Under the pieces are notes generated by a model that was not told the DNA's origin, did no database searches, and was given only the letters and a program-made list of their open reading frames with translations. Both the position numbers and the translations under genes were made by a program. From NCBI GenBank assembly GCA_003141915.1, contig PLNY01000083.1:1-6104 (forward strand): DNA of 6,104 nucleotides, in the 5' to 3' direction. The stretch is from Anaerolineae bacterium (GTDB lineage: Bacteria; Chloroflexota; Anaerolineae; Anaerolineales; Villigracilaceae). This document shows, piece after piece, positions 5,595-6,104 of this stretch (within the stretch, counting starts at the first letter, position 1; every line of letters begins with the position of its first letter).

Positions 5595-6104
5595 TAAGGT
5601 CGGGATGAATCCTCCGGAGGCCAGCATGGTCCTCTGACCAGTTTGGATGTCCATCATCCAAGCATCCGAATGGCCGATGTTGTCGTAGGAATAACGCGTA
5701 TAAGCCAGATAATTTCCATCAGGCGACCAGTTTAAGTCGGTGTAAGAAACGTCCGGTTCGTTCAATATGACGTGGGATTGAGTTCCATCAGGTTTCACGA
5801 GCCATACCTGATCGCCTTTCTTGGTGCTGTCAGACGTGGAGTAATTCCGATCAATGGCGATCCACTCTCCGGTCGGGGACCAAGACGCGGAGTAATCGGA
5901 TTGGTCATTCGTCCCGCCTAAATCAATTTTCTGGCCGGAGCTCAAGATATATCTTTTAACATGAATGGATGATCCGGCCTCGGGAGATACTGCGTTCCAG
6001 TATAAAATTGCGTTAGATGAGGGACTCCAAATTTCCGGCATCAAACCTTGATAACCGATGGGAATGGAAATATCTTTCGCGTCTTGAAGATGATAGATTT
6101 GAAT
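5586..6104 (-). CDS. C-terminal part of a WD40-like (PD40/TolB-type) beta-propeller protein (partial at the right edge)
   Basis: The reading frame is open from the window edge to TAA at 5586, giving 172 visible residues. Three PD40-type repeats can be read: WSPSSNAILYW (visible residues 26-36), WSPTGEWIAIDR (75-86) and WSPDGNYLAYTR (126-137). Each is followed by a strand that ends in a turn, such as VWLVKPDGT or AWMMDIQTGQ. This is the signature of TolB-like propellers, which in most bacteria are secreted or lipid-anchored binding or scaffold modules and are not necessarily TolB itself. The first in-frame start-like codons (TTG at 6044, ATG at 6041) fall inside a repeat, and in-frame propeller-like sequence continues upstream, so the true start lies outside the window. 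The last residues (FIPTLLP) follow directly after the last strand, so no extra C-terminal domain exists. Confidence 0.85.
   Translation of the reverse strand: MQIYHLQDAKDISIPIGYQGLMPEIWSPSSNAILYWNAVSPEAGSSIHVKRYILSSGQKIDLGGTNDQSDYSASWSPTGEWIAIDRNYSTSDSTKKGDQVWLVKPDGTQSHVILNEPDVSYTDLNWSPDGNYLAYTRYSYDNIGHSDAWMMDIQTGQRTMLASGGFIPTLLP

Noticed and set aside
6042..6044. TTG (or the following ATG at 6041) as the true start of the propeller gene
   Set aside because: The frame is open to the window edge with propeller-like residues upstream (IQIYHLQDAKDIS), and the codon lies at the start of a PD40 repeat.

Overview
The window shows a gene-dense bacterial chromosome segment with every recognisable gene on the minus strand. 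In transcription order (right to left) these are: the 3' part of a WD40-like (PD40/TolB-type) beta-propeller protein; a small two-helix membrane protein with a double zinc ribbon; a large GT-C-type membrane glycosyltransferase; an enolase-superfamily enzyme of the o-succinylbenzoate synthase / N-acylamino-acid racemase group (menC); a CapA-family lipoprotein; and the first 22 codons of another lipoprotein at the left edge. The mix (PD40 proteins, short 'TM-TM-zinc ribbon' proteins, polytopic GT-C proteins with a soluble C-terminus, CapA proteins fused to a binding-protein-like domain, moderate GC) fits Chloroflexota, most likely an Anaerolineae-type organism. That assignment is an inference from gene style; no marker gene is present.

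Layout. Positions 5586-6104 hold the propeller fragment, open at the right edge. A 39-bp gap follows, with a plausible sigma70-type promoter whose -35 box overlaps the propeller stop codon. Next comes a tight three-gene operon: zinc ribbon (5028-5546), glycosyltransferase (3028-5031, ATGA overlap with the zinc-ribbon gene) and menC (1897-3009, 18-bp gap). The only sizeable intergenic stretch (1733-1896) carries a 97-bp palindromic repeat with perfect 8-bp terminal inverted repeats (1798-1894), and the promoter of the CapA gene. The CapA-family lipoprotein occupies 83-1732, and a new lipoprotein gene starts at 66. No stretch over 300 bp lacks a gene.

How the parts may work together. Four of the six products look membrane-bound or envelope-exported (glycosyltransferase, zinc-ribbon membrane protein, CapA lipoprotein, second lipoprotein). 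The operon could concern cell-surface glycosylation, but nothing ties menC to that, and no other menaquinone gene is present. Two signals go beyond routine annotation. First, the repeat is flanked by imperfect 24-bp direct repeats, one being the last codons and stop of menC, the other a decayed second copy of that gene end. Second, both lipoprotein genes have a perfect TATAAT box exactly 8 nt before the start codon and no Shine-Dalgarno sequence, as expected for leaderless mRNAs. I saw no phage, CRISPR, tRNA, rRNA or transposase gene, and no clear new defence or biosynthetic system.
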